Below are positions 60,039 through 64,000 of a stretch of DNA of 64,000 nucleotides, piece after piece. The stretch's first letter is position 1, and the number at the start of each line of letters is the position of its first letter. The DNA is from Macrotrachela quadricornifera. Its lineage: Eukaryota > Rotifera > Eurotatoria > Philodinida > Philodinidae. A model generated the notes under the pieces. It was given only the letters and a program-made list of their open reading frames with translations, was not told where the DNA came from and searched no databases. The translations under genes and the position numbers were made by a program. The DNA is taken from assembly GCA_022393335.1 (NCBI GenBank), contig JAJEKB010001447.1:23542-87541 (forward strand), written 5' to 3'.

Positions 60039-60467
60039 ATGATTATATTTATATATATATCAACATTAATATTAATAATAACAGCTGAACAAAATCTAAC
60101 AACAAAATTCTTCTTATCATATTGTACATCAGATGTAAATTGTATACATGGAATATGTGATAAAAGTCAAAATATATCTTTATGTATATGTGAACGTGGT
60201 TGGACAATATCACAAGATGAACCTTATGTATGTACATATCAACAAAAATCAAAATTAGCTGCATTTCTTCTTTCATTTTTTGTTGGTGGTTTTGGTGCTG
60301 ATTGGTTTTATTTAAGTGTTGGAAATGGTGGTTATATAGCAGCAGGTGTTTTTAAAATGTTAACATTAGGTGGAATTGGTATTTGGTGGCTTGTTGATTG
60401 GATTAGAATATTAACAAATTCATTTCTTGATGGTCAAGGTGTTGCTTTGCTTGAATGGAGTCCATGA
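60039..60467 (+). CDS. TM2-domain membrane protein
   Basis: A single exon of 142 residues. It begins with a signal peptide (IYISTLILIITAEQ), followed by a short cysteine-rich, EGF-like ectodomain (CTSDVNCIHGICDKS...CICERGW). A typical TM2 domain follows from about residue 70: AFLLSFFVGGFGADWFYLS, then GVFKMLTLGGIGIWWLVDWI with its W-D charged residue in the turn, and RILTNSF. TM2D proteins are widespread in animals and are linked to Notch and membrane processes. The exact member (TM2D1, 2 or 3) is not decided, although an EGF-like segment before TM2 is more reminiscent of TM2D2/TM2D3. Confidence 0.85.
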   Translation: MIIFIYISTLILIITAEQNLTTKFFLSYCTSDVNCIHGICDKSQNISLCICERGWTISQDEPYVCTYQQKSKLAAFLLSFFVGGFGADWFYLSVGNGGYIAAGVFKMLTLGGIGIWWLVDWIRILTNSFLDGQGVALLEWSP

Positions 60468-60696
60468 AAAAAGAAGAAAGACAATATTCTTTTCATTGTT
60501 CAGATTTCTTTTTTTCCTCTTTTGTATTGTATAACATATATTTGTGTTTGATACCAAGGTCATTATTTGTCTTAGAAACAAATGATTGATTTGAACAATT
60601 GTTCTAATGAATTGAACATGTTAGAACAAGAAAAAAAAATGTTAAATAAATGAATCAAATTTTGAACATATTTCATAATAGAAAAAAGAAAGAACA

Positions 60697-62645
60697 ATGA
60701 AGATCATCATCGTATATATTTTATTTACAGTTCAAGGTATCCATTTTTCAGTCTTATATTAAATTTATTATATATATATGTTTTTCTATTCAGCTCAATA
60801 TATTGATGAACAATCAAGTACATTTTCATTAAATAATGATATATCAACAATAAATTCTTTTACTTTAATTTCCCAAACTATAAATGAATCATTAATAGAT
60901 ATAGATAAAACAATTATTATAGAATCATCTAGTAAAAATATATTTGATCAATATAATGAGAATGATATAAATACTTCAACAATACTAAATCATATATCTG
61001 ATGTAATAGAATCAACATATGAAAGTCAAACATGGTCATCATTTTTTTCTCTTTCATCAAAAACTAACCTTGAATCTACAACATTAATAAATAATATATT
61101 ATATATAAAAGAACAATGGTTTAATGTTAATCAAAGTAATAAAGATAATCCTTATGATTCTTCGATTTTTTGGAGAAAAATAGATGGTAAAAAAAACAAC
61201 TTTATTTTTATAAAATATTTTCTATAGAAAATTTTAAAGATAATTCATTAGATGGTTCAACTTATATAATAAAATCGGATGGACAATGTCTTCAACGTAT
61301 GTGTCATGTGAAATTAAAATATAATGGTATATTTTCAAATATAAGTGATGGTTGTTTATCATTTATTCTTTGGACACGTGGTCAACCAGGTAAAAATTTT
61401 CTTTTTATAATATAAATATATACATACTAGTGGTAATACTCGGCCTTACTCGTAAAATTTCCATACTGAAAACTTACCATATCAGAAAACGACAGAAGAT
61501 GTATAGAGAGCTTGCTTGAAATTTTTTCATCTATTGGTATCTGAAAGTAACAGTAAGAGGTGGATATTCTAACAATGACAGTAAATGCTCTGAAGTTTTT
61601 GAAAGATTGGTAAAAATTGCAAAGTATCATAACCCGTATGAAATTACATCCTCATATCTACCGGTTATTCTGACCTGCTCTCGATCTTTCTCGAAACCTA
61701 AGAATATGCTATGAAAAGTTTGGTACGACTAGCCCGTTCAGTATCCACATACATAAAAACAGACGTACAGAACTTGTCTATATATATGATTGTATTTTAG
61801 CTGGGCAATTATGGATTGAAGAAGATGAAGAACAAGAAGGTTTTTCACAAAAAATTCAATTAAGTAATTCAAGTTTACGTATTGAACATTCATTAAGATC
61901 AAAAATAAAAAATGTAAGAAAAATCTTTTATATAAATATAATTTTTAATTCAAAATAAAAAAACAACAACAATTTTAGTTATCAATTGATGCTCGAATAT
62001 TATTTCGTAATTCTCAAATAGATGCTATTACATTATCTAATTTAAATATAAATTGGAATGGAACTTGTCCAAAACATCGTTTAAGTAATTATTAAATAAA
62101 AGAAAAGAAAAAAAGAATTTATTAATTCATATTTTTTAGTAGTAACACCTCTTCCAGATATTCTTGCTTATCAATCAACATCAGAAGATAACTTAATAAC
62201 ATTGACTAGTGAAGATTTTTATCAATTTAATACATTAACAACAAATGAGAATTTTGAAAATATTTCTATTGAATCATCAACGATTAAATTCAATATAGAA
62301 ACAAATACTAAACATTCATATTCATCAATTAATCAATCTAATATTGGATGGATATTATCATTAATAATATTATTTTGTTTTTTAATTATATTATCATCAT
62401 GTATATATGGTTTATGGTCAATACAAGGACATTATCGTTTTACATGGTATGTTCATTATGATTCACCAATACAATTACTTTCTCGACGATCTTTTCGCTC
62501 ATCAACAAGATCAGAAAATAAAATTGCAACACTTACACAATTATCATCGGATTTTCTTCATATAGATTCTCAATTAGAATATTTAGATAGTTATTCAATT
62601 AATAGTAGTCAAACAACATCTTCAGCATTTTATACTTATTTTTAA
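60697..62645 (+). CDS. Single-pass membrane protein with MAM-like ectodomain
   Basis: Six exons: 60697-60736, 60794-61186, 61228-61389, 61801-61913, 61979-62084 and 62140-62645, giving 439 residues. It has a signal peptide (MKIIIVYILFTV), a long S/T/N-rich region, and a MAM- or jelly-roll-like module: GCLSFILWTRGQP, GQLWIEE, then AITLSNLNINWNGTC, which parallels the ALDDI.F..G.C end of MAM domains. A transmembrane helix (IGWILSLIILFCFLIILSSCI) follows near residue 345, then a cytoplasmic tail of about 90 residues with SR-rich (SRRSFRSSTRSEN) and tyrosine sites. It is presumably an adhesion or receptor protein. The third intron (411 bp) holds an interspersed repeat, whereas the others are about 40-65 bp. 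The start at 62140 uses the first of two close AG acceptors, and the second would remove one residue. Confidence 0.7.
61428..61790. mobile_element. Interspersed repeat in intron 3 of the MAM-like gene
   Basis: It matches the reverse complement of 50281-50768 along several blocks, including CAGAAAACGACAGAAG, CTTGAAATTTTTT, GAAAGATTGGTAAAAATTGC, and ATCATAACCCGTATGAAATT. It ends with a TATATATATG stretch. No coding capacity. The shared sequence and opposite orientation show one dispersed non-coding family. Whether it is a SINE, a 3' LINE tail or another class is undecided. Confidence 0.65.
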
Positions 62646-62884
62646 TTTTTAATATTAATTAAAAATAAATTCATACTAATAAATAAGAATATTGCTTTCA
62701 TTAAAGTTTAGTAAAAATTCTAATAGAAATTATTACCATTCTTCTTAATCTTTTTTTTATTTTTACAAATTAATATTATATTTATTTAGCAATAATATAC
62801 ATTTTTATACTAAATTTATTACAATTTAAACTACAAATATATTAAAAAAGAAAAGTTTATATAAATGTTTATGTTTTTGTTTTT

Positions 62885-64000
62885 TTAATGAAGATGTGGT
62901 GCAATATATCTTGTCCAAATCATATTTTTTAATTCACTACGAAGTAATGCTGATGAAAGAAAGCATGTATAACCTGTTATTGCATGATTAAAAAATTCAA
63001 AGCCTATATAATTAAAAATAAAAATATTAATATAAAAAGTATAGATTATATTACCTAAGCATATATAAAAAAAGACGGTAAGGTTTTTTAAAAGTATATA
63101 ATTATTACTTGATGAATAATAACTATAATAAGCAATAAATGTACGTGGAAGTATTACAATTGAAAGTATTGTTAAAAAAAATAATATTCCAATTGATTCT
63201 TTAACTTTAACTTGAAGTGATAATGGTAATTTTCGAATTTCACGTAAAAGAAGTATATTAAATATTAATATTGAAAAAACAGGCATTGTTGTATCTAATA
63301 TTAAATATGATATTATTGTAAAAAGTGCTTCATTAAATTTAAAATAACCATATAAAAAATTTGGATTTTTTTTCATAACTAACATTAAACGTTTATAATT
63401 AATATGAACGGATTCATAACGTTGTAAAAGAAAATTTGGATGTTGACTTATAAGACCAGCAATAAGAATAAATATTATTGAATAAGTAAATTGACGATGT
63501 TGTTTACGTTTATGTTTTGAACGCCAATCTAAATGTGTATGATGTTCCCAATATCGAACAGTTAATAAACGTTCAATTGACATAAGAACCTTAAAAAGAT
63601 TTTTATTTATAAAAAAAAAATAGAAGAATTTCCTTACTTTACACCAATTAACAACAAATATAGGATATCGATCAATAGCAACATATATTGTTTCAGTTAA
63701 TGTATTTATTGGAATAACATTAGCAAATAATAAATAATAAAAAACTGCAGATATAAGACGTATACTATCAAAAAAAGCAATTGTTACTATGAGTAAACCA
63801 TAAGTAACATGACGAAAAGAAGTATTAGATACAACAATGATAAGAGCAATATTGCCCAAAACACCTAATACTGAACAAATAGCAGATAAAATACGAACAA
63901 TTTCAAAAACAATAAGCAAACTATGACTACGAGATAATTGTTGTCCAATATAAGGAGTAATATTAGATGAATACGAAATAGATTTATTGATTAACGACAT
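62885..64000 (-). CDS. Rhodopsin-type GPCR, possibly incomplete at the window edge
   Basis: Three exons: 64000-63638, 63589-63055 and 63003-62885, giving 338 residues from an ATG that sits exactly at the window edge. More N-terminal sequence may lie outside. The N-terminus has N-glycosylation sites (NKS, NIT). TM1 (SVLGVLGNIALIIVV) has the conserved G-N. TM3 ends in SIERLLTVRYW, with E-R in place of D-R. TM6 is divergent (SIGILFFLTILSIVILPRTF), and the tail reads ELKNMIWTRYIAPHLH. The two introns (48 and 51 bp) preserve the frame, so the unspliced sequence is open throughout. Likely a peptide receptor, ligand unknown. It resembles the other two GPCRs here only at the superfamily level. Confidence 0.75.
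   Translation of the reverse strand: MSLINKSISYSSNITPYIGQQLSRSHSLLIVFEIVRILSAICSVLGVLGNIALIIVVSNTSFRHVTYGLLIVTIAFFDSIRLISAVFYYLLFANVIPINTLTETIYVAIDRYPIFVVNWCKVRKFFYFFFINKNLFKVLMSIERLLTVRYWEHHTHLDWRSKHKRKQHRQFTYSIIFILIAGLISQHPNFLLQRYESVHINYKRLMLVMKKNPNFLYGYFKFNEALFTIISYLILDTTMPVFSILIFNILLLREIRKLPLSLQVKVKESIGILFFLTILSIVILPRTFIAYYSYYSSSNNYILLKNLTVFFYICLGNIIYTFYINIFIFNYIGFEFFNHAITGYTCFLSSALLRSELKNMIWTRYIAPHLH

Overview
The window is animal DNA, most likely from a bdelloid rotifer. It is very AT-rich, protein genes are cut by introns of about 45-80 bp, it carries three rhodopsin-type receptor genes of a divergent rotifer-like style, and it has an ADP-ribosyltransferase fused to kinesin-light-chain-type TPRs, a family known to be greatly expanded in bdelloids. 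No species can be named. All exon joins below were worked out by hand from GT/AG sites and reading frame. They are predictions and were not checked against transcripts.

Layout. 0.2-1.4 kb: a neuropeptide-type GPCR (-). 1.4-6.1 kb: intergenic, with one possible gene fossil. 6.2-8.3 kb: a cupin-fold protein (+). 9.9-12 kb: a foldback element followed by a second GPCR (-). 12-20.9 kb: gene-poor DNA packed with palindromic elements, several nested in one another, including a nearly perfect 604-bp hairpin at 15.9-16.5 kb. 20.9-25.6 kb: two tandem paralogues (+) of a secreted or surface cysteine-rich protein that differ by two introns. 26.6-29.8 kb: two unrecognised genes, convergent. 30.1-33.4 kb: a three-layer nest of transposons. 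34.1-37.1 kb: the intronless ART-TPR gene. 37-41.5 kb: repeat remnants. 41.5-42.9 kb: a GT61-like glycosyltransferase. 42.9-45.8 kb: three small genes, a tRNA-Ser(CGA), and a homologue of the ciliary protein CFAP90. 47.9-52.4 kb: an 11-exon gene (-) predicted to join an array of ten UBZ4-like C2HC fingers to an RBR ubiquitin ligase and a ZZ finger. 52.76-58.61 kb: a nearly complete CACTA (EnSpm) transposon with a transposase gene, a second coiled-coil gene and subterminal repeats. 60-62.6 kb: a TM2-domain gene and a MAM-like single-pass membrane protein. 62.9-64 kb: a third GPCR (-), reaching the window edge.

The genes do not form a pathway. Several encode surface or signalling proteins (three GPCRs, two secreted paralogues, TM2, MAM-like, GT61). 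The most unusual gene is the UBZ-array/RBR ligase: its finger exons all have phase-0 borders, so it probably grew by exon duplication. The other main theme is transposon nesting, with hAT-like, TA-flanked, CACTA and several MITE or foldback families, one of which also lies in the introns of two genes.
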